Source: Prolixibacteraceae bacterium (GTDB lineage Bacteria; Bacteroidota; Bacteroidia; Bacteroidales; Prolixibacteraceae). From it: a stretch of DNA of 64,000 nt. Of the stretch, positions 43,001-52,872 are shown piece by piece. The DNA is taken from positions 1-64,000 of the forward strand of contig JABGRN010000013.1 of the NCBI GenBank assembly GCA_018648265.1, in the 5' to 3' direction. The position numbers and the translations under genes are program-made. The notes under the pieces were generated by a model that saw only the letters and a program-made list of their open reading frames with translations, was not told the origin of the DNA and made no database searches. Position 1 is the stretch's first letter. Each line of letters starts with the position of its first letter.

Positions 43001-46000
43001 ATAATTTCGATTGGTTAACAAAATACATATCAACATCGCCTTTATTTTTGGCAGTAATTTTTCCACGGTAGTGGCAGTCGAATTTACCATTTACCAAACT
43101 ATATGTATCTCCCGAAATATTTATTTTACCGGGTTCGCTGCCGGTTTCTATTCTGGCCGCTGTATTTACGGTATCTCCCCAAATGTCATATGCAAACTTC
43201 GATTTCCCAACAACTCCTGCAGAAACGGGACCGGAATGCATGCCAATTCGCAATTGAAAAGGTTGCCGGTTTTCTGCTTCTTTTTGAACATTTAATTTCT
43301 GTGTGAATTCAATTATTTCAAAAGCAGCTATTACAATATTTACCGCCGACTCACCATCATCAAAATCGTCTAACCCGGCAGCGCACAAATAGGCATCGCC
43401 AATGGTTTTTATTTTTTCAATTCCATATTTGCTTACAATATCATCTACTCCCGAGAAAAATTCATGCAATTCAGTTACAAGGGTTTTAGCGTCCAGTTTT
43501 TCTCCCAGGTTGGTAAAACCAACAATATCGCAAAACATTACTGTAACATTTTTATAGCTCTGAGCCTGGTAATTCCCTGTTCTTTTTAACTCTTCAGCAG
43601 TTCTTTTTGGCAGAATATTAAGCAATAAAGAATCCGATTTTTCTTTTTCGTGTTGAAGTTGAATTTTTTGTTTTTCTATTTCCTTTGTTCTTTCAAGAAC
43701 TTTATCTTCAAGGTTTTCATAAAGAATCGAATTTTCAATAGAAATACCAATTTGGCCAGATAACATTTCCAGAATCTTTATTCTGTTTTTGTTGAATACT
43801 CCTTTTAGTAAATTGTTTTCCAGATACAAAAGTCCATTTATTCTTCCTTGCGAAGTAATTGGCAAACACATAACTGAAACCGATTTATTTGCTTTAAAAT
43901 AGAGTTCAGAATTAAATTGATCTTCATCGTTTGCATCGTCAACAACAAAACTTTCTCCCGAACGCCAACAATAGTTAATAAAAGATTTTGGTATCAAATC
44001 AGTTTCAGAAACCAGAACAGATGGATACAATTTAATATCACTCTTTCCTGAAATTCCTTCTGCTTCCAAACATAGGTTATTTCCCTTTCTTAACAACAGA
44101 CACCCTCTTTTTGCCCCTGCATTTTCAATCGCAATATGCATTAACCTTTGTAGCAGATCGTTGTATTTAACCTGGCTTGCAATACTTTGCGAAGCTTTCA
44201 TTACACTGGCCAAATCAAGTGCATTTTTACTCGACGTGGTTGAGTCGCTAGAAACCTGTTGTGTTAATTGCCGGAGGGTTTTAGAGCTTTTCAGGCTAGG
44301 GAAATTACTTTCCAGCTGGTTGCATTTTATAATAGCTCCCCAACTTTTATAAGCTTCCCAGGCATCATTAAGGTAAATTTTGCCCTGCTTAAAAAGTTGA
44401 GTTTTGTTACAAAGCAGCGCAGCTCTTTCGCTCGCAATTGCTTCAACATATTTAAAGTTATTTTGATTTGCTATTTCAATAGATTTCTCGTAAAAGCGTC
44501 TGGCTTCATCTAATTTGTTTTCTATTAATAATAATTCAGCTTTTAAAAGATAATAGTGCTGAATATAATTTTCAGGGCACCCTTTCGCCCACAACTCCAT
44601 GCTTTTTAAGTGCTTCCTGAATATTTTAAGGTATTTCTTTTGATCCTTTTTTTCCAGTTCGCTGTAATAGGCAGAAATAGACAATGAAGTAAAAAAAGCT
44701 TGCAACGCTTCTACTAAATCGCCTAAAATATTGTCGGAGTATTTTAGTGAATTCTCGCTAACTTTCAGTGCTTCTTTATAATTTCCAAAAAAATAATGCT
44801 GAATACTTTGTGCCGAATGGAAAAATGCCAGTTTGGTTTTATTTCCTTCGTTTGTAAGTCGCTGAACTGTTGCCTGTTCATTAAACAAATTGTTGTTCCA
44901 GTTATCATCTCCGGTTTGACCATTTAATGCTTTTGTTAGCTGATAAAATCCTTCGAAAAAGTCAAATCCGCCTTTTCCATTTTGTATTAATGGAAGTTGG
45001 TCTTCCGAACCATCGAGTATTTGTTTCAGGTTTTCGCCCGAAATAAACCTGGCTCTATGATACAAAGCAACAGAATAGCCTGTGAATATCTGATCGCCAT
45101 TTAGTACGCAAGCTTTTATTGTTTCGAGTATGCTTTGAAATCCGCTTCGGAATGGAACCTTCCAGGGATTGCTAAAACATAAAACTGTATAATTAAGTCT
45201 CCATTTTATGAGTGGTGAATGAGTTTTGTTGTGCAATTTGGTAGTTAAATCCCAAAGTTTAAATCCTCGTTTTTGCATTTTTAAAGCCGACAAAACCACC
45301 ACCGAGAATCCCGAAAAACCCCAGCCACTGGCATCGGTAAAACCATATTTTAAATAGTTTTTTATAATTCTGAAAATAACCAGCATCATTAGATTTTGGT
45401 CTTGCTGGTAAGCACTTGTAGCCAAATCGATCAGAAATTTATTGAGAGCAATTAGTTCTTCGTCATCACAATCTTTTAAACGGAAAAGGCTTTCCTGGTT
45501 TTTGTATTTCGTTGAAAATAAAATAAGATACTTAAACATTGTAAATAATGTTTTTACCTGTATAGAATTTTTGTTTTTCGGGAAATGAATATTGTAAAGT
45601 TTTACAGCTTCAAGTCCAAGCCGCAACGATTCAGTTGTATTCCCCATTTTCAAATACAGCGAAGAATGCAGATAGAAAACTTTCAGTTTTTCAAATTTTG
45701 TTTTCGAATGTTTTAGTATTTCTTCAAAGATTTGCTCGGCTTTTACGGGATTATCATTTAAATATTCACATTCGCCAAGTTCAATTAAAGTATTATAGGT
45801 TAATTTATAATTTTCATTCCAGTTATTTGCACCAAGTAGGTTCTTGCCAATTTCTAAAAACCGAACACTCAAACTATACGATGTTGAATCCTTAGCTTTT
45901 ATTCCGGCAATTAAACAAAGCTGGGTAATTGTAGTTTTTTCGTCTCTTTCTTTAATAAGGTGAACTCCAATTGCAAAGTGGTTTAACAGCTCAAAAATAC

Positions 46001-48203
46001 CTTCGTTTAATTGTGCTTCAGTTTTGTTTTGAATGAGTAAACGTCCAATTTTTAAATGTACAGCGGCCAGTTCTGATTCGGAAATTAAATTGTAGGCAGC
46101 CTGCTGAACTTTGTCGTGAGTAAATGAAAATTGTGCTGTTTCGGCAGTCAATTGTTGCTCCAAAACATCATGTTTGTTTATCGAACTTAAAGCTAACGAA
46201 CGGTATCCTTTATCTAGAGAATTAATATAATTTTCCCTGATTGCGGGTTTTAAGAAATTAAAAACATCGGACTGCGATTTTTTTGTAACATCAGATAAAT
46301 CTGCAAGTTTAAACCTATTTCCAAGCACGGCAGCAAATTTCAGGATTTCCTGCGTATGTGTCGGCAAAACGGTTAGTCCTTCTGTCATTAAATCAATAAC
46401 ATTGTCGGTATATTCTAACTTGTCAATTTCCTGTTTATCCCATTCCCATTTTCCGCTGGTGTTTCTGATAATTAAGCGTTTGTCGAAAAGTGATTTTAAA
46501 AAACTATGAATAAAAAATGGATTCCCCTTGGTTTTAGTATATACACTTTGGCCCAGTTCATTTGCTTTTTCTGCGCTCATGGCAAATGAATCGGCTGTTA
46601 TTTTACATGTTGTCTCCTTGTCTAATGGTTTTAACTGAATTGTTTTTACATAATTATCGGTACTACTTATTTGTTTTAGTGTTATTAATAGCGGATGACC
46701 TCTTTCAACTTCATTATCGCGAAATGCCCCAAGAATTAGAATACTGTCCTGCCTGGGATTTTCTATAATCCTTTTCATTAAATTTAACGAAGAAAGGTCG
46801 GCCCACTGCAGATCGTCTAGAAAAATCACCAACGGACTTTCGGTGGTACTAAATGCATAAATAAAATCGAGAAGAACCATATTAAATCTGGCTTCCTGCT
46901 CGGCTGGTTGTAATTTAGGAGCAGCAAGTTGTTTATCTATAATTTTTTCCAGCTGAGGAACAACTTCTGTAATAATGCCCGCATTATCGCCTAATATTAA
47001 TGTAATTCTTTGTTTCCAGTAATTTATTTTTTCGTCGGGCTCCGAAAGTAGATTTTTTATAAATTCCTGAATGGCCTCAATAAATGCATAATATGGAATA
47101 TCTTTTTTAAACTGGTCGAATTTCCCGCTGATAAAAGTCCCTTTGTTCTGAATAATAGGAAATTTTACATGCCTGATTAATGCAGATTTTCCTATTCCTG
47201 AATAACCTGCAACCAACACGAGCATCGACTTTAACCGGGCAAGATTATTGTAATATCCCAACAATTCACTTCTTTCTTTTTCGCGCCCGTACAAACGCTG
47301 GTTTTGTTTGTATTGTCCTGTAAAGTCTTTAATTCCGGGTTTAAAGTTATTTAGAGTTTTATTTGAAACACAGTGTTTTTTTATAATTTCTAAATCGGCT
47401 TTTAAACCAATTGCACTCTGGTAGCGATCGTCGGGATTTTTTTCTGTTAATTTTGAAATTACCTGTTCTATACCATTTGGTATTTGCGGTAGAATTGTAC
47501 TTATTGGAAGCGGTTTTCTTGTTAAATGAAAATGAATAATTTCAAGTGGATCTACTGAGTCGAAAGGAAGTTTGCCTGCCAGCAATTCGTAAAATAAAAC
47601 ACCACACGAATAAAAATCGCATGTATGAGTTGTTGCATAAGCCGTTCTTCCGGTTTGTTCAGGAGAAATGTAGTTTAAAGTACCCTCAATTTGGTCAACA
47701 TTTAATATTTTGTTTGTTTCTGAATTGAGGTTCGACGAAATGTCAAAATCCAGTAATTTTATGTCTCCATTTTTGGCGATCATAATATTTCCCGGATTTA
47801 TATCTTTATGAATTATACCTTCCAGATGGATGTAATCAAGAATATCGGCAAGTTGAATAAATATATTAAGTACTTCTAATGTGCTTAATTTATTTTTGAA
47901 ATTGTATTCCTTAAGATTCGTTCCTTCAATGTATTCCTGTACCAAAGAATATTTTGTTCCATCGTATAATACGCCAAATACTTTAGGAATATTTTTATGG
48001 TCGAGTGTTTTTAGTAAGTCGTATTCATGACCCGCTTTTGATTTTTTTTGAGAATTTTCATCGTGAAATAAAGATTGTTTCAGAACTACCTGCAAATCAT
48101 CGGAAATACGACGGGCCAGTAGAATTTCGTGCTGTTCATTTTTAACAAGGGGTTTTACTATTTCATATCCTTTTACATTAATATTCTTTTCTAATACACT
48201 CAT
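42996..48203 (-). CDS. Giant kinase-AAA-TPR-GAF-adenylate cyclase signalling protein
   Basis: 1735 residues from ATG 48203 (2 bp after the methyltransferase stop; the ATG at 48242 would overlap it). Domains: Ser/Thr kinase, about 10-280, with Lys42, HKDINPGN (Asp134) and DFD in place of DFG; AAA/MalT-like ATPase from about 315 with P-loop GYSGIGKS (Lys339) and LVIFLDDLQWAD; long TPR-like helical array; GAF domain at about 1360-1500; coiled coil; class III cyclase at about 1555-1735 with Asp1559 and Asp1603 (metal), Lys1599 and Asp1673 (ATP choice), Asn1680 and Arg1684. It would link several inputs to cAMP. Stop codon lies in a MITE. Confidence 0.9.
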   Translation of the reverse strand: MSVLEKNINVKGYEIVKPLVKNEQHEILLARRISDDLQVVLKQSLFHDENSQKKSKAGHEYDLLKTLDHKNIPKVFGVLYDGTKYSLVQEYIEGTNLKEYNFKNKLSTLEVLNIFIQLADILDYIHLEGIIHKDINPGNIMIAKNGDIKLLDFDISSNLNSETNKILNVDQIEGTLNYISPEQTGRTAYATTHTCDFYSCGVLFYELLAGKLPFDSVDPLEIIHFHLTRKPLPISTILPQIPNGIEQVISKLTEKNPDDRYQSAIGLKADLEIIKKHCVSNKTLNNFKPGIKDFTGQYKQNQRLYGREKERSELLGYYNNLARLKSMLVLVAGYSGIGKSALIRHVKFPIIQNKGTFISGKFDQFKKDIPYYAFIEAIQEFIKNLLSEPDEKINYWKQRITLILGDNAGIITEVVPQLEKIIDKQLAAPKLQPAEQEARFNMVLLDFIYAFSTTESPLVIFLDDLQWADLSSLNLMKRIIENPRQDSILILGAFRDNEVERGHPLLITLKQISSTDNYVKTIQLKPLDKETTCKITADSFAMSAEKANELGQSVYTKTKGNPFFIHSFLKSLFDKRLIIRNTSGKWEWDKQEIDKLEYTDNVIDLMTEGLTVLPTHTQEILKFAAVLGNRFKLADLSDVTKKSQSDVFNFLKPAIRENYINSLDKGYRSLALSSINKHDVLEQQLTAETAQFSFTHDKVQQAAYNLISESELAAVHLKIGRLLIQNKTEAQLNEGIFELLNHFAIGVHLIKERDEKTTITQLCLIAGIKAKDSTSYSLSVRFLEIGKNLLGANNWNENYKLTYNTLIELGECEYLNDNPVKAEQIFEEILKHSKTKFEKLKVFYLHSSLYLKMGNTTESLRLGLEAVKLYNIHFPKNKNSIQVKTLFTMFKYLILFSTKYKNQESLFRLKDCDDEELIALNKFLIDLATSAYQQDQNLMMLVIFRIIKNYLKYGFTDASGWGFSGFSVVVLSALKMQKRGFKLWDLTTKLHNKTHSPLIKWRLNYTVLCFSNPWKVPFRSGFQSILETIKACVLNGDQIFTGYSVALYHRARFISGENLKQILDGSEDQLPLIQNGKGGFDFFEGFYQLTKALNGQTGDDNWNNNLFNEQATVQRLTNEGNKTKLAFFHSAQSIQHYFFGNYKEALKVSENSLKYSDNILGDLVEALQAFFTSLSISAYYSELEKKDQKKYLKIFRKHLKSMELWAKGCPENYIQHYYLLKAELLLIENKLDEARRFYEKSIEIANQNNFKYVEAIASERAALLCNKTQLFKQGKIYLNDAWEAYKSWGAIIKCNQLESNFPSLKSSKTLRQLTQQVSSDSTTSSKNALDLASVMKASQSIASQVKYNDLLQRLMHIAIENAGAKRGCLLLRKGNNLCLEAEGISGKSDIKLYPSVLVSETDLIPKSFINYCWRSGESFVVDDANDEDQFNSELYFKANKSVSVMCLPITSQGRINGLLYLENNLLKGVFNKNRIKILEMLSGQIGISIENSILYENLEDKVLERTKEIEKQKIQLQHEKEKSDSLLLNILPKRTAEELKRTGNYQAQSYKNVTVMFCDIVGFTNLGEKLDAKTLVTELHEFFSGVDDIVSKYGIEKIKTIGDAYLCAAGLDDFDDGESAVNIVIAAFEIIEFTQKLNVQKEAENRQPFQLRIGMHSGPVSAGVVGKSKFAYDIWGDTVNTAARIETGSEPGKINISGDTYSLVNGKFDCHYRGKITAKNKGDVDMYFVNQSKLF

Positions 48204-48205
48204 TA

Positions 48206-49057
48206 TTAATTCTTTTTCATCGAAAGCAAGCCATAATACCACAATTTATTTTGCAAGGCTTCATATTGTTTTATTGAACCAAAATGATTGCCATGATTTA
48301 CATCGTTTCTGAAGCCGATTTTTTTTAGAATTTTTCCAAATTTCCAAAGTTTATTCGCCATCGAATGCAGGTGTTTAAGTGAGGGTTCTGTATATTCTGT
48401 AATATTTTCGATTTCAAAATCAACAAAACCATTATTTACTGCATTTTTTTTATGCTCAGAAAAAGTATCTAAATCTTTAATCGACCAGCCAGCCAGCCAG
48501 TCGTGTATAAGTTTTTCATCTTTCTGTTGAAAATCTCTTTCGGTCCTAAAATAGTCGGCACAAATAATTCTGCCACCAGGTTTTAGCAAACGATATGCTT
48601 CTTTATAAAAATCTGATTTGATTTCGGCGTGGCACATACTTTCGCAAGCCCAGATTACCGAAAACGATTCATCGTCGAAACTTGTATTACAATAATCTTG
48701 CTCGGAAAACGTAACCCTGTTATTAAGTTTAAGTTTTTGCGCATGTTTTTTTGCAATTTTTACCTGGTGCGGAACCAAAGTAATTCCTTTTACTTCAACA
48801 TCGTAGTTCTCCGAAAGCCAAATTGCACCGGCACCCTGGCCACAACCTGCATCCAGTATTACATCATCTTTTTTAACTTCAACTTTGTTGGCTAAAACTT
48901 TATTCAGATTAAGCAGTGCATCGCCATGAGATTTTACTCCTTCATCGTAAAATCCAAAATGAACCGAGCGTGTATTTTTTCTGAACCAGAGTAAACGATA
49001 ATCCAGCCTGGTATTGTCGTAGTAGCTAACTATTGATTTTTTATATTCAAAATCCAT
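48206..49057 (-). CDS. SAM-dependent methyltransferase (cyclopropane/tocopherol-type)
   Basis: 283 residues. Motif I ILDAGCGQGAGAIWL, post I VKGITLVPHQVKIAKKHA, motif II FSVIWACESMCHAEIKSDF and GGRIICADYFRTERD. The layout matches the small-molecule C- or O-methyltransferases (tocopherol, phosphoethanolamine and fatty-acid types). Located between an MpaB-type oxygenase (9 bp) and the kinase-cyclase (2 bp), it is in one operon with both. A lipid-like substrate shared with the oxygenase is plausible but is inference. Confidence 0.87.
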   Translation of the reverse strand: MDFEYKKSIVSYYDNTRLDYRLLWFRKNTRSVHFGFYDEGVKSHGDALLNLNKVLANKVEVKKDDVILDAGCGQGAGAIWLSENYDVEVKGITLVPHQVKIAKKHAQKLKLNNRVTFSEQDYCNTSFDDESFSVIWACESMCHAEIKSDFYKEAYRLLKPGGRIICADYFRTERDFQQKDEKLIHDWLAGWSIKDLDTFSEHKKNAVNNGFVDFEIENITEYTEPSLKHLHSMANKLWKFGKILKKIGFRNDVNHGNHFGSIKQYEALQNKLWYYGLLSMKKN

Positions 49058-49066
49058 AAAGAAAGT

Positions 49067-50446
49067 TTAACCTTTTAAATCCCAATTATCCTGTAAAGAG
49101 CCAGGTATTCTAAAACCCGAATTTTTCCCTTTTCTAAAATAAAGCGATAGTATAGAAATAAAAATCCCTCCAAATGCCGACATCGAATTGACAATCATAT
49201 GTTCTTCAAATTTTTCAACAACATTCCCTTTATCATCATGCAAAATATTATGAAACAATCCGAGGTGCTTGTCATATAAATGGGACCTTTTTTTACGAAT
49301 TCCTAGCGTCTCTAAAAGCCATTCTGAAAATCGTTTGAAAACCCCTTGTTTTTTTACGTAATCGTTTCTTTTCTCAGTTAATGTTGTATGATATTCTTTT
49401 AAATGGTCGCGAAAATGCAGGTTTAAGAGCAACTGATGTTTATCTCTTTCTTCTTGTGTTTGATGTTCTTTAAATACATCGGGGTATTCATCTTTGTACG
49501 TTGGACCTAACATACGTGTAAAACAATCGGGGAATTGTTCGTCGGCCAACAATGCTCTCATAATAAGTAAAATAAGTTTTAGCGGAAGGTGAAAATGATG
49601 TAATGTCTCAACCAGCGCTTTTGCGAGTGCAATTCCTGAATGTGTTTCATCATTAAATAAATGATCGTAAATTTTATGTTGCAATTTCCAGGCTTCATCA
49701 ACGTCTTTCGAAATTAAGTTATCTTGAACACCCATTAATTTGCCAATTGTTTTCCACGTATGAAACCAGGCTTGCTGATCTTTTACATCCAGGGTTTTGC
49801 CCAACATTGACATACCTTTAAAAAACTCTAAGGAAAAAACCTGGTTGGTAGCAACCAAATCTTCCTGACTAATTGGCTTGCCCCAATCCATATTCCACTG
49901 ATCTCCGGTTTTGTTTTCGTCTAAAATTACATGCCGCATCGACGAGTGCATTATCCTGATTTTTAATGCCGTCATTATTCCTCTTTTACCGGGTTCCCAC
50001 CAATTTCTGTCCATAACGTCGAAAACAAACTGGGCGGTTTCAAAAATTCTGCGTTCGGTATGTGTTTCAAGCAATTTTGTAATTCGTAACACATTGGCTG
50101 GTTTTTCGGCCATGTAAGTATATGGCAATGCTCTGAAAAACAAAATGAAAATAAATTGCATTCCATGTTTTTTCCAGATGTGGTGGGTAGCTTCGAAATT
50201 AGCAATATCGTCGTCGGAAAACGTATAATTTAATTCTCCCTGAACAAAATCGTGCATTGGTTTTGGTAGCTTTTCAGAAACGAAACTATCATTTATGGCC
50301 ATGTCTTTTAATATTGTTCGTAACTGAGCCATCGATTGCGACTGAAAAATAGATTCTACGGCATCGTCTGATGGTTTATCCATTACCAATCGAAGCTTTT
50401 CCAAATCAAGTCCATTCCATTCATATTGTTTTACCATTTTTTTCAT
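49067..50446 (-). CDS. Oxygenase MpaB / DUF2236-family protein
   Basis: 459 residues. The DUF2236 core is recognisable: FFRALPYTYMAEKPANVLRI, the heme-ligand segment ALKIRIMHSSMRHVIL and WGKPISQEDLVATNQVFSLE with a downstream LHHFHLPLKL. Relatives include latex-clearing rubber oxygenase and the fungal MpaB oxygenase, b-type heme enzymes that cleave isoprenoid double bonds. There is no signal peptide; a C-terminal helix (SMSAFGGIFISILSLYFRKG) may attach it to the membrane. First gene of the operon with the methyltransferase and cyclase; its upstream region shares a 29-bp element with the FIST operon. Confidence 0.78.
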   Translation of the reverse strand: MKKMVKQYEWNGLDLEKLRLVMDKPSDDAVESIFQSQSMAQLRTILKDMAINDSFVSEKLPKPMHDFVQGELNYTFSDDDIANFEATHHIWKKHGMQFIFILFFRALPYTYMAEKPANVLRITKLLETHTERRIFETAQFVFDVMDRNWWEPGKRGIMTALKIRIMHSSMRHVILDENKTGDQWNMDWGKPISQEDLVATNQVFSLEFFKGMSMLGKTLDVKDQQAWFHTWKTIGKLMGVQDNLISKDVDEAWKLQHKIYDHLFNDETHSGIALAKALVETLHHFHLPLKLILLIMRALLADEQFPDCFTRMLGPTYKDEYPDVFKEHQTQEERDKHQLLLNLHFRDHLKEYHTTLTEKRNDYVKKQGVFKRFSEWLLETLGIRKKRSHLYDKHLGLFHNILHDDKGNVVEKFEEHMIVNSMSAFGGIFISILSLYFRKGKNSGFRIPGSLQDNWDLKG

Positions 50447-50605
50447 ATTAATTTTTACTGTAGGATTAATAGTTTGAATTTATTTCGTGTTATCAATTTC
50501 AAAAGATATTTATATCCGAAACGTATTGAATTTATCAGTTTGTCTGATTTGATTTATTTATTTTCATAAAGGTTTAATTTGAGTATATGTTATTGTAATT
50601 AACCG

Positions 50606-50634
50606 AATAACATTCTAATTGTCAAATGGTTCAA
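50606..50634. promoter_or_regulatory. Shared upstream element, copy 1
   Basis: AATAACATTCTAATTGTCAA followed by ATGGTTCAA, 160-188 bp upstream of the MpaB-type gene. It matches the copy at 53009-53037 upstream of the FIST operon at 27 of 29 positions. No palindrome is visible. Confidence 0.55.
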
Positions 50635-50643
50635 TTGGATATG

Positions 50644-51222
50644 TTATCTTAGTTTTTTTGAAATCTCCTTTATAAACTTTTGTTTAATAGGTTCGCGATA
50701 TTCTTTTGCAAATGGGGTGTGATATTTGTGTTTTTGCAAAAAATTAAGTTGAATGCTATCCCATTGTTCTCTGCTGCTTATTTTATTAAAAGCCATTAAT
50801 TCATTGAACAAAGTTTCGCCAATCGAATAAAATAAATCAGTTCCCAAATAATCGAGGTCTGAATCACCCATTATTTGCTCTAAAACGGTAAGTGGTTTTT
50901 GTGGTATTTTGGTCGCCCGAATCATCCCGGTAATTTTATTTATTTCCAGTTCCGAATAATTCCAGTTGGGCAATATTTCTTTAGCATAAACAATACTTTC
51001 GTCCTCGTGGTTATCGTATGTTCTTATAAACCCGGTATCGTGCATTAATGCAGCTGTATATAAAAGGCGGGCGTCGTTGTCCGAAATATTCATCCGACTT
51101 ACATACTGTTTGCAAATTTCTAAAACGCCCAGTGTGTGGTGTACACCGTGGTAAGTGAGTTTATCGGAAAGTTCGTTTTCTAATTTTTCAGTAACGAAAT
51201 CTTTTAATTTTTCTAGGTTCAT
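50644..51222 (-). CDS. HD-domain phosphohydrolase
   Basis: 192 residues. Metal ligands appear in order: HHTLGVLEIC (first His), AALMHDTGFIRTYDNHEDES (HD plus later His), and LEQIMGDSDLDYLG (final Asp). This matches the small HD hydrolases that act on nucleotides, cyclic nucleotides or (p)ppGpp. It lies 1 bp after the YitT stop in an operon that begins with a FIST sensor; near a big cyclase it might degrade a nucleotide signal, but that is inference. Confidence 0.88.
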   Translation of the reverse strand: MNLEKLKDFVTEKLENELSDKLTYHGVHHTLGVLEICKQYVSRMNISDNDARLLYTAALMHDTGFIRTYDNHEDESIVYAKEILPNWNYSELEINKITGMIRATKIPQKPLTVLEQIMGDSDLDYLGTDLFYSIGETLFNELMAFNKISSREQWDSIQLNFLQKHKYHTPFAKEYREPIKQKFIKEISKKLR

Positions 51223-51223
51223 T

Positions 51224-52111
51224 TTAATATTCCTTTCTGTGTTTTTTCAAAAAACTACCCTTAACTTCTTTAATGCTTTGTACATAAAAGAACGCATTTG
51301 GATCTATTTCTGAAACAGCTTTTTTTATTCTGTGAATTTCGAGCCGGGTAACCACAGTTACTACAACATCAACATCGTGTTTAATATGAAATGTTCCGGG
51401 CAGATACCCGCGTTCTCCTTTGTACACTGTAATTGCTTTGCTAAAATCGTTAACAATCAACGATTTTACACTGTCGTACTCTTTCGAAACAATACTTAAT
51501 GAAGTAAATTCCTCAATACCGTCAACGACATAATCAGAAGTTTTCATCGCTGTAAAATAGACTAGAATGGAATACATGGCCGGTTCAAGTCCAAATTCGA
51601 ATGCTGCCCCAAGAATTACCAGGGAATTAAAAACCATAATAATTTCACTTGTAGTAAATCCTATTTTGCTTTTTGTGAATTGGGCAATTACTTCCAGTCC
51701 GTCAACAATTGCGCCGCCACGAATTACGAGTCCTATTCCGAGCCCCATCAAAAAACCTCCAAAAACGGCGATTAGTAATTTATCTTCGGTTACAGTTGGT
51801 ACTTCTAAAACAAACATTAGAACAGCCAAAAGGATAATTGCAATTAGCGATTTTAAAGCGAAGGTCCTGCTTATTATTCGATAACCAATGTACAAAAATG
51901 GGAGATTTAAAATGACCAAAAAATAACTAATATGAATTTGAAATATCTCTTTAAATAATATTGAAATTGCGGTAACATCGCCATCAACAAAATTGTTTGG
52001 AATCATAAAACCTTTTAGTGCAACAACACTAATTGAAACTCCAATAACTGTAGATAAAATGTATTGAAAAGAAAAAATTGAATTCCAGTTTATTTTTTTT
52101 GGATCGCTCAT
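51224..52111 (-). CDS. YitT-family membrane protein
   Basis: 295 residues. Five or six hydrophobic helices in residues 15-205 including FMIPNNFVDGDVTAISILFK and GFLMGLGIGLVIRGGAIVDG, which are YitT/DUF161 signatures, then the cytosolic DUF2179 domain (SIVSKEYDSVKSLIVNDFSK, HDVDVVVTVVTRLEIHRIKK). Function of the family is unknown; a small-molecule carrier is suspected. Separated from the FIST gene by 2 bp and from the HD gene by 1 bp. Confidence 0.9.
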   Translation of the reverse strand: MSDPKKINWNSIFSFQYILSTVIGVSISVVALKGFMIPNNFVDGDVTAISILFKEIFQIHISYFLVILNLPFLYIGYRIISRTFALKSLIAIILLAVLMFVLEVPTVTEDKLLIAVFGGFLMGLGIGLVIRGGAIVDGLEVIAQFTKSKIGFTTSEIIMVFNSLVILGAAFEFGLEPAMYSILVYFTAMKTSDYVVDGIEEFTSLSIVSKEYDSVKSLIVNDFSKAITVYKGERGYLPGTFHIKHDVDVVVTVVTRLEIHRIKKAVSEIDPNAFFYVQSIKEVKGSFLKKHRKEY

Positions 52112-52113
52112 TT

Positions 52114-52872
52114 TTACTCAATTACTTCGTAAACAGATAATGCATTTGATTTGTTTTTTAAATTCAGTTCACCAAACTCATTACACTTAAAAAATTCTTT
52201 TGTTTTTTTGGTACGAGTTATAGTCTTGTCGTCGACTTTAAATATTCTACTTCGTTTACTCTCTGTAAATGTTTTAACCATTCCCAGCGAATTCCAGCCG
52301 CAAATTGTTGTGCCATTCATTTCTATCTTGTTATTGTCGAAAACCAACGCAATAAGTCCGAAGGCGCTTCTTTTATTTATATTGAAAACCACACCGTTAA
52401 CAAATGTTAGTTTATCACCTGCTATTGCACCGTAAACCAAAGTTTCGTTTCCTGCAACATCTGTAATTCCTTTTAGAAATTGCACATAGTTAATCTCAAA
52501 TTGGCTGCTTGCAATTAAAAATGAGGGATCCGAAAAATCAGAAATGGCTCGTTCAGCAATTCTTTTTGTTGCAAGGTGTGCTGTAGCTAATTCATATTCT
52601 TCAAAATAAATTTTAAAAAAAGCCGGATTAATCTCAAGAAGCAAAACAGATATACTTCCGTACATTATTTCATCCTCATTTATTTCGCCTAATGTTGAAG
52701 AGCCAAATACATCAATTTGCTGCTCAGTAAAAAAAATATTAATACCCTCAATATCTTGTTCAACAGATAAAAATAGTAGAGCAAGTGTTGGTTCGAAGTC
52801 ATCTGAAATATATTCGAAATATGCGGATTTGATTTCTTCTGCGCTTGTGCCTTTAATGGTTTTTGAGTTCAT
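52114..52872 (-). CDS. FIST-domain sensor, shortened, with a cyclase-like C-terminal tail
   Basis: 252 residues. Residues 10-215 follow the FIST_N domain (LALLFLSVEQDIEGINIFF, DVFGSSTLGEIN, GITDVAGNETLVYGAIAGDK, GTTICGWNSLG), a ligand-binding sensor domain. FIST_C is missing. The last 30 residues (KEFFKCNEFGELNLKNKSNA then LSVYEVIE) look like the terminal segment of a class III nucleotide cyclase. The protein may be the result of an internal deletion in a FIST-cyclase gene. Not enough cyclase is left for catalysis. First gene of the FIST-YitT-HD operon. Confidence 0.72.
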   Translation of the reverse strand: MNSKTIKGTSAEEIKSAYFEYISDDFEPTLALLFLSVEQDIEGINIFFTEQQIDVFGSSTLGEINEDEIMYGSISVLLLEINPAFFKIYFEEYELATAHLATKRIAERAISDFSDPSFLIASSQFEINYVQFLKGITDVAGNETLVYGAIAGDKLTFVNGVVFNINKRSAFGLIALVFDNNKIEMNGTTICGWNSLGMVKTFTESKRSRIFKVDDKTITRTKKTKEFFKCNEFGELNLKNKSNALSVYEVIE

